Shown here one piece after another: positions 1 to 8,279 of a DNA stretch of 64,000 bases. Numbering within the stretch: position 1 is the first letter of the stretch; every line of letters begins with the position of its first letter. Position numbers and translations under genes: made by a program. Source of the stretch: CAXMMR01 sp965198995. Lineage in GTDB: Bacteria; Pseudomonadota; Alphaproteobacteria; Acetobacterales; Acetobacteraceae. Below the pieces are notes generated by a model. The model was not told the DNA's origin. It ran no database searches and was given only the letters and a program-made list of their open reading frames with translations. The stretch lies in the NCBI GenBank assembly GCA_965198995.1, contig CBDAQG010000002.1:496001-560000 (forward strand), read 5' to 3'.

Positions 1-101
1 CGGCGCCGGCCTGGTTGTTCCTGCCGGCGCGGCAGGACGCGTCGTCGGCCACCGCCTTGCGGAGTGCGGCGGCGGCGTCTACTTCCCCGAAGTGTTCCTA
101 G
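1..101 (+). CDS. nadD: nicotinate-nucleotide adenylyltransferase, C-terminal fragment
   Basis: Only the last 32 codons are in the window, read in the frame that ends with TAG at 99-101. The tail has a Trp-Leu-Phe-Leu segment followed by a Ser-Ser-Ala-Thr-Ala-Leu-Arg segment. This resembles the C-terminal substrate-binding end of NadD, which often reads W-x-F-L ... S-S-T-x-L-R. NadD makes deamido-NAD from nicotinate mononucleotide and ATP in the cytoplasm. The identification also rests on context, because nadD-rsfS-rlmH is a common bacterial gene order and both partners follow directly. The reading frame slightly overlaps the longest possible rsfS. The 5' part of the gene lies outside the window. 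Confidence 0.72.
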   Translation, partial: APAWLFLPARQDASSATALRSAAAASTSPKCS

Positions 102-739
102 CCAGCGCCGACATCAACAACAGGACAACCTCGATCGCACGCAAACCGCCGACGGAGAGTGCGAGCAAGCTGGCGCGGGGGGCGGCCGGCGAGGCCGTGA
201 AGCGTCGCGGTCCGGTGCGCCCGGCGGCGACGCTTGCCGAGGCCGCCAAGATCGCTGGGACGCCACGCAAGAAGGCTGCCGCCGCCGGGCCGCGCAGCAA
301 GGCCAAGCGCGAGGCCAGCGCCGAGACGGGGACGGAGACGGGGGCGAAGACGCGGGCGGAGATGCGGGCGGAGACGGGGCGGCTGGACCAGATGCAGGCG
401 GTGATCGTGTCCAGCCTGGAGGACGACAAGGCCGAGCAGGTGGTCACACTCGACCTCGCCGGGCGGGCCTCGTTTGCCGACCGGATGGTGATCGCGACTG
501 GGCTCGCCGACCGGCAGATCAGCGCGATGGCGACCCATCTCGAGCAGAAGCTGGAGGAGATCGGCGTCCGCCGGGTGCAGATCGAGGGGCTTGGCGGCTC
601 CGACTGGGTGTTGATCGACACCGGCGACATCGTTGTCCACCTGTTCAAGCCCGAGGCCCGCTCGCTCTACGCGCTCGAGAAGATGTGGGGGCCGGACCTC
701 GACGAGCGGCGCGACGAGGTGGTGGCCGAGCCCGCCTGA
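92..739 (+). CDS. rsfS: ribosome silencing factor RsfS (Iojap family) with long basic N-terminal extension
   Basis: The C-terminal half (about residues 97-205) is a complete RsfS/Iojap domain, including the GLGGSDWVLIDTGDIVVHLF segment. RsfS binds ribosomal protein uL14 and blocks subunit joining when nutrients are low. Family members are usually about 105-140 residues, so the 215-residue reading from GTG is long. The extra 90 residues are Ala/Lys/Arg/Glu-rich low-complexity sequence containing repeated Glu-Thr-Gly units. An in-frame ATG at 362 would give a normal-size protein starting just before the domain, so the true start is uncertain. nadD lies upstream and rlmH follows after six bases. 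Confidence 0.88.
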   Translation: MFLASADINNRTTSIARKPPTESASKLARGAAGEAVKRRGPVRPAATLAEAAKIAGTPRKKAAAAGPRSKAKREASAETGTETGAKTRAEMRAETGRLDQMQAVIVSSLEDDKAEQVVTLDLAGRASFADRMVIATGLADRQISAMATHLEQKLEEIGVRRVQIEGLGGSDWVLIDTGDIVVHLFKPEARSLYALEKMWGPDLDERRDEVVAEPA

Positions 740-745
740 GCCGGG

Positions 746-1204
746 ATGCGGCTGCTGGCGGTCGGGCGGCTGCGCGACGGGCCGGAGTTCGAGCTCTATC
801 GCCGCTATGCCGGCCGGCTGCGCCCGGCGTTGACGCTCACCGAGGTGGCCGAGGCGCGCGGCGGCAGTGCGGCGGAGCGGCGCCGGCGGGACGGTGAGGC
901 GCTGCTGGTGCTGCTGCCGGCCGCGGCGATCGTGGTGCCGCTCGACCTCGGCGGCGTGCAGCCCGACAGCGAGGGCTTGGCCGCGCTGCTGCAGCGCTGG
1001 CTCACCTCGGGCCGCGAGCCGTGCTTCCTGATCGGCGGGGCGGACGGGCTTGCACCTGGGGTGCTGGCGCGCGGCGAGCTGGTGCTGTCGCTCGGGGCGC
1101 TGACCTGGCCGCACATGCTGGTGCGCGCGATGCTGGCCGAGCAGCTGTTTCGCGCCCAGGCGATCCTGTCCGGGCACCCCTATCATCGCGCCGACCGGCC
1201 TTGA
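746..1204 (+). CDS. rlmH: 23S rRNA (pseudouridine1915-N3)-methyltransferase RlmH
   Basis: A 152-residue SPOUT-class methyltransferase of normal family length. The knot region shows the IGGADG loop at residues 96-101, and the C-terminus carries LSLGALTWPH followed by the AEQLFRAQAI helix and HPYHR. This end contributes to the SAM pocket and target recognition in RlmH. The enzyme methylates pseudouridine 1915 in helix 69 of 23S rRNA on assembled ribosomes. It directly follows rsfS and is probably co-transcribed with nadD-rsfS. Start and length are unambiguous. Confidence 0.95.
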   Translation: MRLLAVGRLRDGPEFELYRRYAGRLRPALTLTEVAEARGGSAAERRRRDGEALLVLLPAAAIVVPLDLGGVQPDSEGLAALLQRWLTSGREPCFLIGGADGLAPGVLARGELVLSLGALTWPHMLVRAMLAEQLFRAQAILSGHPYHRADRP

Positions 1205-1297
1205 GAACGACGGCGCGCAAGCCGCTGGCCGAGATCAAGCCGTCGCTCCTAGACTGGTCCTGATCCGGCGCTCGACCGGGGATCAGGGGGCGAGGCG

Positions 1298-2671
1298 ATG
1301 TCGGGCGTTACGGCGACGGATCCGGGGCAGCAGGCGCTGATGGACCGAGCGGTCAACCACCTGGTGACTCATTACAGCCCCAATGGCCGTCGTGTCGGCT
1401 GGCTGATGATCGCCTCGATCCTGGTGGAGGCGTGGGACCTCTACTCGATCGCCTTCGTGCTGATCTTCCTGCGCGAGCAGTTCCATCCGTCGCCGGCACT
1501 GCTCGGCCTGGCTGGCGCCGGCACTCAGGGCGGTGCGATCCTCGGCTCGCTGCTCGGTGGCTGGCTATCGGACCGGATTGGCCGGCGAGCGATCTTTCTG
1601 ACCACCATGGTCATGTTCGTGGTGTTCGCGGTGGCGCAGGCCTTCGTGCCGAGCATGGCGTGGCTGGTGGTGGTGCGGCTGATCCTGGGCATCCCGCTCG
1701 GCAGCGACATCTCCAACGGCTACACCTACATCATGGAGTTCCTGCCGCGCGGCGAACGCGAGGTGATGGGCAACCGCTGGCAGTTCATGTTCGCGGTCGG
1801 CGAGGTGCTGGCGCTGGCGGTCATCGCACTGCTGCTCTGGCTGGGGCTGCCGCACTGGCTGATCTGGCGCGTCACGCTGGGGTTCGGTGCGGTGCCGGCG
1901 GCGATCATCTTCATGCTGCGCTACAACCTGCCCGAGACGGCGATCTGGCTGATCCGGCGCGGCCGGTTTCGCGAGGCCAAGCTAGTGTCGGCGCAGATGT
2001 ATCAGGACCGGCTCGACTTCCTGCCGAACCAGGACGTCGTGCTGCCGCGGCCGCGCGCGCGGGACTTCCTGACCCACATCCGCCGCGACCCGATCCGCTG
2101 GCGCGCCACCCTGTTCGGCTGGATCGCCTGCTTTGCGCAGGGCAGCGAGTTCTCGACCTTCGCCTTCTACATCCCGGTGCTGTTCGTGCTGGTGGGCGTG
2201 TCGAGCGTTCTCGGCACTGACCTCGTGACGTTGCTGCTCTACGTCGTCGCTGCGATCTCGGGGTGGATCGGCCCGCTGATCACGCCGCGGATCGGTCAGC
2301 GCGGCCTCAGCATCGCCGGCTTCGGCATCGTGCTCGCCTCGCTCCTTGTCGCCGGATACGCGATCAAGACCGGGCACACGATCATCCTGCCGTTTGCCGC
2401 CGCCGCGATGCTGTGGGGACACTACTGGGACGCCGAGAACGTCGTCACCATCCCCTCGATGGTGGCGCGGCCGGAGTATCGCGGCATTGCGTCAGGCGTC
2501 GCCTACGTGTTCGTCAAGCTGCCGTCCTTCCTGGCGATCTTCCTGTTCCCGGTGCTGTTCAGCGCCATCGGCCAGGGCAACGCGACCCTGTTCGTCGCGA
2601 TCTTCCCGCTGATCGGCCTGCTCGCCGCGATCTTCATCCTGCCGGAGGTGTACGGCTACCACGACGATTAA
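1298..2671 (+). CDS. major facilitator superfamily transporter
   Basis: A 457-residue, strongly hydrophobic protein with about 12 predicted membrane segments. The MFS signature DRIGRR lies at residues 92-97, between segments 2 and 3. A central hydrophilic loop follows segment 6 (around residues 220-265), as expected for two six-helix halves. The pattern resembles the sugar/organic-acid porter branch, with an acidic WDLYSIAF motif in segment 1. The substrate cannot be read from sequence, and no catabolic or regulatory gene sits beside it. The ATG is preceded by a purine-rich GGGGGCGAGG. It converges on the universal stress protein gene with only 13 bases between stop codons. Confidence 0.85.
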   Translation: MSGVTATDPGQQALMDRAVNHLVTHYSPNGRRVGWLMIASILVEAWDLYSIAFVLIFLREQFHPSPALLGLAGAGTQGGAILGSLLGGWLSDRIGRRAIFLTTMVMFVVFAVAQAFVPSMAWLVVVRLILGIPLGSDISNGYTYIMEFLPRGEREVMGNRWQFMFAVGEVLALAVIALLLWLGLPHWLIWRVTLGFGAVPAAIIFMLRYNLPETAIWLIRRGRFREAKLVSAQMYQDRLDFLPNQDVVLPRPRARDFLTHIRRDPIRWRATLFGWIACFAQGSEFSTFAFYIPVLFVLVGVSSVLGTDLVTLLLYVVAAISGWIGPLITPRIGQRGLSIAGFGIVLASLLVAGYAIKTGHTIILPFAAAAMLWGHYWDAENVVTIPSMVARPEYRGIASGVAYVFVKLPSFLAIFLFPVLFSAIGQGNATLFVAIFPLIGLLAAIFILPEVYGYHDD

Positions 2672-2684
2672 GGCGGCCCGCCCG

Positions 2685-3551
2685 CTACCGGCTGAGCAGC
2701 AGCGGCAGGTCGGCGTGCTCCAGCACGTAGCGGGTGTTGCCGCCGGCGATCATCTGTAGCAGGCGGGACTTGGAGTAGGCGCCCATGCCGAGCAGGTCGG
2801 CATGAAAGGCGCGGGCGGCTGTCAGCAGCCCGGCGCCGACGCTGCGCTCCACCAACGGGAACACCGTGGTGCCGGCGTGGATGCCGTGCAGCTCCAGATA
2901 GCGCAGCAACTCGGCGACCGGTGGGCCGGGACGCGAATACTCGTCCGAATGGATCACCTGCACCGCCTCCGCCCGCTGCAGCAACGGCAGCATCGCGGCG
3001 ACCATGCGCGAGGCCTCGGCGGTGCCGTTCCAGGCCAGGCAGCAGCGCCGACCGACGCTGGCCGGTGCGGCGAGCGGCGCGATCACCACGGGACGGCGGC
3101 TGTCGAACAGCACCGCGTGCAGCGCCTCGGAGGCGGCGAGGTCCTGGCCGGCCTCGCCATGCGGCACCACCACCAAATCAGCCAGCCGCGAGCGCTGGGC
3201 GATCATCTCGTCGGCGCGGCCGACCAGGGTGGTGAAGCTGGCGCTGGCCGCCGCAGCACCGGGCTGGGCCGGGCCGACGGCAACCCCATGCTCGGCCACG
3301 CAGACGTCGAACAGCGCCCGGACGCTGCGACTGCGCTCCGAGCCCTCGTTCTCGGTGGCGGTCATGATGTCCTCGATCATCGCGCCGGACAGCCCGTCGC
3401 CGGCGAGCGGCGAGACGTCGCGACTGTCGAGACGGACGTGCAGGACGTCGACATGGGCGCGCCAGGAGGCGGCGAGCACGAGGGCGGTGCCAAGCGCGGC
3501 GGCGCCGGCACGCGTGCTGGCCAGCGGCAGCAGGATCTTGCGGATCGACAT
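2685..3551 (-). CDS. universal stress protein UspA family, probably two-domain
   Basis: The 288-residue protein begins MSIRKILLPL, a typical Usp first strand, and ends GGNTRYVLEHADLPLLL, matching the usual Usp ending after the G-x9-G phosphate loop. Its length is about twice a single Usp domain, so two Usp folds are likely, the first more degenerate. Such proteins bind ATP or other nucleotides and act in stress survival. I chose the ATG at 3551, preceded by GAGAAAAGGGGA. A longer reading from further upstream would run into the hairpin repeat and is unlikely. The gene lies downstream of pdxH on the same strand but is separated from it by about 280 bases of repeat. Confidence 0.8.
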   Translation of the reverse strand: MSIRKILLPLASTRAGAAALGTALVLAASWRAHVDVLHVRLDSRDVSPLAGDGLSGAMIEDIMTATENEGSERSRSVRALFDVCVAEHGVAVGPAQPGAAAASASFTTLVGRADEMIAQRSRLADLVVVPHGEAGQDLAASEALHAVLFDSRRPVVIAPLAAPASVGRRCCLAWNGTAEASRMVAAMLPLLQRAEAVQVIHSDEYSRPGPPVAELLRYLELHGIHAGTTVFPLVERSVGAGLLTAARAFHADLLGMGAYSKSRLLQMIAGGNTRYVLEHADLPLLLSR

Positions 3552-3596
3552 CCTCGCGTTCCCCTTTTCTCCGAGCCTAGCAGGGAAAGGCGAAGG

Positions 3597-3821
3597 CCAG
3601 GGGGGTCGCCCCTGGACCCGATTAAAGGCGGAGCCTTTAAAATCCATTCCTTATCCATGACCCTCATGGCGAGGCCTTCGGCGTGGGACGCGGGGGATTC
3701 GTTGGCTTCGCCAAGCAAGAAAGAGCCCTGCCTGAATTCTAATGGGTACGGGTCTAGGGGCGCGGCCCCGTCGTGCGACAGCACGCTGGCGCGTGACCGG
3801 TCCAGGAGCAGAGCTCCTGGC
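3597..3821. repeat. bipartite double-hairpin repeat, copy 1
   Basis: The first half has two adjacent inverted repeats, CCAGGGG/CCCCTGG (3597-3615) and TTAAAGGC/GCCTTTAA (about 3622-3640), joined by an ACCC linker. The second half has an imperfect GGGGCGCGGCCCC hairpin near 3756 and CCAGGAGCAGAGCTCCTGG at 3802-3820, just after the pdxH stop codon. The same order of elements recurs at about 19.5, 26.6, 31.4 and (inverted) 35.0 kb. This copy is the most diverged and carries extra bases between the last two hairpins. It probably ends or attenuates pdxH transcription. No gene is seen in it. Confidence 0.7.
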
Positions 3822-3828
3822 CCTTCCT

Positions 3829-4434
3829 CTAAGGAAACAGCTTTCCCACCCTCCAGCCGGTCTCGGCGCGTTCGTAGAGCGTGCGGTCGTGCAGTCGGAA
3901 CTCGATGTCCTGCCAGAACTCGAAGCGGTCCGGCACCACGAGCAGGCCGGTCCAGTGCGGCGGCCGCGGCACTGGACCGCCGGGGAAGCGGGCGTCGAAC
4001 TGGTCGAGGCGGGCCTGCAGGGTGTCGCGGCCGGGGAGTGGCCGGGACTGCTCCGAGGCCCAGGCGCCGAGGCGTGAGACGCGCGGACGGGTGGCGAAGT
4101 AGGCGTCCGCCTCGGCGTCCGGGACGTGTTGGACGGCGCCTTCGATGCGCACCTGGCGGCGCAGCGACTTCCAGTGGAACAGCAGGGCGGCCGTCGGATG
4201 GCCTGCGAGGTCGCGGCCCTTGCGGCTCTCCAGATTGGTGTAGAACACGAAACCGCGCTCATCGCGCGCCTTGAGCAGGACGATGCGGGCCGATGGGCGG
4301 CCATCGGCGCCGATCGTGGCGAGGGTCATGGCGTTGGGGTCATTGATCTCGTGACGCTCCGCCTCGGCGAACCAGGCGTCGAACTGCTCGAACGGCGCCG
4401 CATACGGGCTCGGCGTGTCGCTCTGCTGCTGCAT
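3829..4434 (-). CDS. pdxH: pyridoxamine/pyridoxine 5'-phosphate oxidase
   Basis: A 201-residue flavoprotein of normal family length. The FMN-binding core RIVLLKARDERGFVFYTN (residues 50-67) and the following SRKG are clear, as is the late substrate-contact segment EFWQDIEFRLHDR. It oxidises pyridoxamine- or pyridoxine-5'-phosphate to pyridoxal phosphate with O2. The C-terminus ends KLFP where many homologues have RLxP; this is conservative. The ATG is preceded by GAGGAGCG. It is divergent from fabI across a 139-base gap that should hold both promoters. Confidence 0.96.
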   Translation of the reverse strand: MQQQSDTPSPYAAPFEQFDAWFAEAERHEINDPNAMTLATIGADGRPSARIVLLKARDERGFVFYTNLESRKGRDLAGHPTAALLFHWKSLRRQVRIEGAVQHVPDAEADAYFATRPRVSRLGAWASEQSRPLPGRDTLQARLDQFDARFPGGPVPRPPHWTGLLVVPDRFEFWQDIEFRLHDRTLYERAETGWRVGKLFP

Positions 4435-4573
4435 CGTCGCTCCTCGTGCTGGCTTGGGCGGCCGGGTGCAGCAGGCCCTGCGCCTTGCGTTGCTGCAAGG
4501 GCCTGTGTCACCACGCCTGTCAGTGCACGGCTCTCGACGCCGCCGGCGCTGACAACCCGATTAGAGATGCATC

Positions 4574-5458
4574 ATGGCCGACACCCCCATTCCAGCCGAC
4601 GCGGCCTTGCCGCAGGCCGCGGCGGCAAACCAGACGATCCGCGGCACGCTGATGCAAGGGCGGCGCGGCCTGGTGATGGGGGTCGCGAACGAGCGCTCGC
4701 TGGCCTGGGCGATCGCGAGGGCGTGCGCCGCGCAGGGCGCGGAGGTGGCCTTCACCTACCAGGGCGAGGCGCTGGGCAAGCGGGTGCGGCCATTGGCGGA
4801 GAGCATCGGCTCCAGCCTCGTCCTGCCGTGCGACGTCGGCGACGATGCCGCGATCGAGGCGACGTTCGCGGCGGTGGAGCAGCATTGGGGCGAGCTCGAC
4901 TTCGTGGTCCACGCCATCGGCTGGGTCGACAAGCAGTTCCTGCGCGGGCTCTACATGGACACGCCGCGCGCCGCCTTCCTGACCGCGCTCGACATCTCCT
5001 GCTTCTCGTTCACGGCGGTGAGCCGGGCGGCGGCGCGGCTGATGAAGCCGGGTGGCTCGCTGCTGACGCTCACCTATCTCGGCGCCGAGAAGGTGATGCC
5101 GCACTACAACGTCATGGGTGTGGCCAAGGCGGCGCTGGAGGCCTCGGTGCGCTACCTCGCCGCCGATCTTGGGCCGCGCGGCATCCGGGTCAACGCGTTG
5201 AGCGCCGGCCCGCTCAAGACGCTGGCGGCCAGCGGCATCGGCGACTTCCGCTACATCCTGCGCTGGAACCAGCTCAACGCGCCGATGGAGCGCAACGTGA
5301 CGCTGGACGACGTTGGCGGCGCGGGGCTGTATCTGCTGTCAAACCTGGCGAGCGGGGTCACCGGGGAGGTGCACCATGTGGATTGCGGCTACCACATCGT
5401 CGGCATGAAGAACCCGAATGCGCCGGACATCGCAGTGGCGCCGGAGCCCATTTCTTAA
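4574..5458 (+). CDS. fabI: enoyl-[acyl-carrier-protein] reductase (NADH), FabI type
   Basis: A short-chain-dehydrogenase-fold protein of 294 residues. The dinucleotide loop reads GVANERSLAWAIA (36-48). The catalytic set has the FabI arrangement: Tyr168, Tyr178 and Lys185 match the spacing of E. coli Tyr146, Tyr156 and Lys163. It reduces the enoyl-ACP double bond in the last step of fatty-acid elongation. The first 25-28 residues are an Ala/Pro-rich extension absent from most FabI proteins, so an internal start (for example the Met at residue 27) is possible. Its neighbours pdxH and aroC are not functionally linked. Confidence 0.94.
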   Translation: MADTPIPADAALPQAAAANQTIRGTLMQGRRGLVMGVANERSLAWAIARACAAQGAEVAFTYQGEALGKRVRPLAESIGSSLVLPCDVGDDAAIEATFAAVEQHWGELDFVVHAIGWVDKQFLRGLYMDTPRAAFLTALDISCFSFTAVSRAAARLMKPGGSLLTLTYLGAEKVMPHYNVMGVAKAALEASVRYLAADLGPRGIRVNALSAGPLKTLAASGIGDFRYILRWNQLNAPMERNVTLDDVGGAGLYLLSNLASGVTGEVHHVDCGYHIVGMKNPNAPDIAVAPEPIS

Positions 5459-5605
5459 TGCGACCGGGGCGGTCATCTGACGCGCCTGCACTGCGCTCCG
5501 ATGCTCACGGCCGGACGGCCGCTCCGCGTCGAGGCTCGCACAGACGCGCCAGCTGACTGAACCCTAGCGCATTCTCGAACGGGCTCTGAAGGGACGGCGG
5601 AGGGG

Positions 5606-6724
5606 ATGAGTCACAACAGCTTTGGCCATCTGTTTCGGGTGACGACCTGGGGCGAGAGCCATGGCGCGGCGATCGGCTGCGTGATCGATGGCTGCCCGCC
5701 GCGCCTTACGCTCGACGCGGCGGACATCCAGCCCTTCCTGGACCGGCGGCGACCGGGCCAGTCGCGCTACACGACGCAGCGCCAGGAGGCCGACCAGGTG
5801 CGCATCCTGTCCGGCGTGTTTGAGGGCGTGACCACCGGCACCCCGATCTCGCTGCTGATCGAGAACACCGATGCGCGCAGCCGCGACTATGGCAACATCG
5901 CACAGAGCTTCCGCCCGGGTCATGCCGACCTGACCTACCAGCTGAAATACGGCGTGCGCGACCATCGCGGCGGCGGCCGCAGCTCGGCGCGCGAGACCGC
6001 GATGCGGGTGGCGGCCGGCGCCATCGCGCGCAAGATCCTTCCCGCGGTGCGGATCCGCGGCGCGCTGGTGCAGGTCGGTCCCGACGCGATCGACCGCGCC
6101 GCGTTCGACTGGGCCGAGGTGGAGCGCAACCCGTTCTTCTGCCCTGACGCCGCGGCGGCGGCGCGCTGGGCGGCGCTGCTGGACGCGGCGCGACGTCGCG
6201 GCTCGTCGCTCGGCGCCATCGTCGAGGTGGTGGCCGAAGGCGTGCCGGTGGGGCTGGGGGCGCCGCTCTACGCCAAGCTCGACGCCGAGCTGGCGGGCGC
6301 GCTGATGGGGATCAATGCCGTGAAGGCGGTCGAGATCGGCGACGGCCTGGCGGCGGCGGCGGCGAGCGGCGAGGACGCCGACGAGATGGTGCCGACGGCG
6401 GATGGCGGCGTCGGCTTTGCGTCGAACCACGCTGGCGGCATCCTCGGCGGCATCTCCACCGGGCAGCCGATCGTGGTGCGCTTCGCGGTCAAGCCGACGA
6501 GTTCGATTTTGACGCCGCGGCGTTCGGTCGACATCGCCGCGCGTGCGGTGGAGGTGTCGACCCGCGGGCGGCACGATCCCTGCGTCGGCATTCGCGCGGT
6601 GCCGGTCGGCGAGGCGATGGTGGCCTGCGTGCTCGCCGATCACCTCCTGCGGCACCGGGCGCAGAACCCGGCAGCGACGGCGACGGCGCGCCTTGATCAG
6701 CCTGGCGAAGCGCAGAATTTTTGA
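5606..6724 (+). CDS. aroC: chorismate synthase
   Basis: A full-length 372-residue AroC. The N-terminus carries the family signature around GESHGAA (16-22), the centre has YGVRDHRGGGRSSARETA, and the C-terminal part has STRGRHDPCVGIRAVPVGEAM. It converts EPSP to chorismate using reduced FMN, the last step of the shikimate pathway. The aroE shikimate dehydrogenase lies separately at about 33 kb. The start follows a GGAGGGG purine run. The gene stands alone, with an unknown gene 56 bases downstream. Confidence 0.97.
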   Translation: MSHNSFGHLFRVTTWGESHGAAIGCVIDGCPPRLTLDAADIQPFLDRRRPGQSRYTTQRQEADQVRILSGVFEGVTTGTPISLLIENTDARSRDYGNIAQSFRPGHADLTYQLKYGVRDHRGGGRSSARETAMRVAAGAIARKILPAVRIRGALVQVGPDAIDRAAFDWAEVERNPFFCPDAAAAARWAALLDAARRRGSSLGAIVEVVAEGVPVGLGAPLYAKLDAELAGALMGINAVKAVEIGDGLAAAAASGEDADEMVPTADGGVGFASNHAGGILGGISTGQPIVVRFAVKPTSSILTPRRSVDIAARAVEVSTRGRHDPCVGIRAVPVGEAMVACVLADHLLRHRAQNPAATATARLDQPGEAQNF

Positions 6725-6780
6725 GCCTGCTCACTTAGACGTGACGAACACTCCGTCCTGGGTTTGCCGATCTAGGGGTG

Positions 6781-7974
6781 ATGGCACACTGCTCCGACGC
6801 ACAGACGGTAGAGGCCCTCGAGACCTTGGTGGGCTTTGCGGGCAAACGGCTGTGGAAAGAGCGGATGGCGTTCCTCGAACGCGGGGCGACGCCGACGCTG
6901 GCTGGGCGAGCGCTGCTGCGCCGGCATGCCGTGGAGCGGGTGATCGAGCGCTTCCGCCGCGGCGGCGGCCTGCAGCGCGAGGCGGACCGGCACGTGCTGC
7001 GCCTGGCAGTGCTGGCCTCGCAGCTGATCGATCGGCTCACGATCCCTGGGCGGGCGCGCTATGCGGCCAGGCTGCGCGAGGCGCTGAGCGGCGATGGGGT
7101 GCTGATCGGGCTGTTTCATCTCGTCGCGACTGCGGAGAGGCAGCGTCAGCAGGGCTTCGAGATCAGCTATGCCGGGCTGGACGAGGGCGCGCCGTTTGAC
7201 CTGCTGCTGATGCGTGACGGGCTGGAGGCGGAGATCGTCTGCGACGTCATCTCGGCCGAGGCGGGACGCGACCTACACCGTTACGCCTGGTTCCAGCTCG
7301 TGGACCGGGTGGATCCTGACCTGCAGGTCTGGCTGGCCCAGCATCCCGGACGCTACCTGCTCAAGATGACGCTGCCGAACGGTTTGCGAGCTGACCGCAA
7401 TCCGGCCGAGCCCTGCGTGCTGGCCTCGCTGCACCGGCGGATCAACGCTCTGCTGCTCGAGCGTCGCCGGGCCTGCCATGATCAGGCGGCGGTGCTCAGG
7501 CTTGATCCACTGGTGCTGGCGGCCGCGCGCGCCGGCGAGGTTGACCTGCTCGGCCGCCTACGGCGCGAGTTCGGACCGGAGGCGCACCTGGCGGTGACGG
7601 TGGAGCGCGGCTCAGTGTTCGTCATGGCTGCACGGGCGGCGCGCGAGGACGAGATCGCCCGGGCGGTGCATCGCCACATGGCGGCGATTGCACCGGCCCG
7701 GCTGACTGGGACACGGCCGGGGATCCTGGCAATGTTTCTGGAGGATCTCGACCGGGCTGATTGGCGCCTGCTGTGCGAGCGGCTAGACCTCGAAGGCGAG
7801 GCGCGGCAGTTCCTGACCCGGCCGGAGGCCCGCTCGGTGGTCGCGATTACCTTCACCTCGCGACGCCAGTTGTTCGGCGCGCCGAGCGAGGATGACGGCT
7901 TGCGCTTCCGCAACCAGGCGCATCCCGCCGCCAAGCTTCCTGCGCTCGCTGCGGCCGTGCTGTCGACGGTCTGA
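6781..7974 (+). CDS. conserved protein of unknown function, possible degenerate PD-(D/E)XK-like fold
   Basis: This 397-residue soluble protein is Arg/Leu-rich and has no signal peptide or membrane segment. I do not recognise a named family. One segment near residues 130-165, containing APFDLLLMRDGLEAEIVCDVIS, has an Asp followed about ten residues later by Glu-x-Val within alternating strands. This recalls the core of PD-(D/E)XK nuclease-like domains, but the final Lys is missing. The function is therefore open and the nuclease idea is only an inference. An adjacent GTG three bases upstream is an alternative start. The gene follows aroC by 56 bases on the same strand. Confidence 0.7.
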   Translation: MAHCSDAQTVEALETLVGFAGKRLWKERMAFLERGATPTLAGRALLRRHAVERVIERFRRGGGLQREADRHVLRLAVLASQLIDRLTIPGRARYAARLREALSGDGVLIGLFHLVATAERQRQQGFEISYAGLDEGAPFDLLLMRDGLEAEIVCDVISAEAGRDLHRYAWFQLVDRVDPDLQVWLAQHPGRYLLKMTLPNGLRADRNPAEPCVLASLHRRINALLLERRRACHDQAAVLRLDPLVLAAARAGEVDLLGRLRREFGPEAHLAVTVERGSVFVMAARAAREDEIARAVHRHMAAIAPARLTGTRPGILAMFLEDLDRADWRLLCERLDLEGEARQFLTRPEARSVVAITFTSRRQLFGAPSEDDGLRFRNQAHPAAKLPALAAAVLSTV

Positions 7975-8054
7975 TCCAGCGACCTACGGACGTTTAAAAT
8001 GTTGCGTTTTGTTTATCTATGCGTTTTGCTGCAGTGCGAAGACGGAGGGTGGCT

Positions 8055-8189
8055 GTGACCGAGGCGGACTACGAAGCCAAGCTGCGCGAGCTTGACCGCC
8101 TGCTGAACGATCCGGGCGTGGACATGGAGCCGTCGCGCGTCTGGTCGTTGCTTGACGAGGTGGCCAGCTACGACGGCGGCCAGAGTTAA
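8055..8189 (+). CDS. 44-residue protein resembling the N-terminus of release factor 1
   Basis: A short acidic helical peptide that starts with GTG and ends with TAA. It contains LRELDRLLNDPGVDMEPSRV, like the first helix of peptide-chain release factor 1, where an ELxxLLxDPEV ... DPxRxxxLS pattern occurs. No GGQ or anticodon-mimic domain follows, so it cannot be a working release factor. A GGAGGGTGGCT stretch just upstream can serve as ribosome-binding site. An AT-rich inverted repeat about 60 bases downstream can terminate its transcript. The codon pattern looks coding, but its existence as a protein is unproved. Confidence 0.55.
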   Translation: MTEADYEAKLRELDRLLNDPGVDMEPSRVWSLLDEVASYDGGQS

Positions 8190-8251
8190 GGAAGACCTGT
8201 TTTGAATAAAAGACGTAAAGACTTCAGCACTTAAGAAGCGAAAGTTTTTTG

Positions 8252-8272
8252 ATCCTTTTTTTAAAAAAGGAT
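8252..8272. terminator. AT-rich inverted repeat between convergent genes, probable bidirectional terminator
   Basis: ATCCTTTTTT and AAAAAAGGAT pair perfectly around a single central T. The T- and A-runs inside the stem make it usable from both strands. It lies between the small plus-strand gene and the minus-strand periplasmic protein, whose stop codon is eight bases away. A related hairpin occurs at 9613-9634 after the CoA-transferase genes. Confidence 0.6.
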
Positions 8273-8279
8273 TGCTTCC

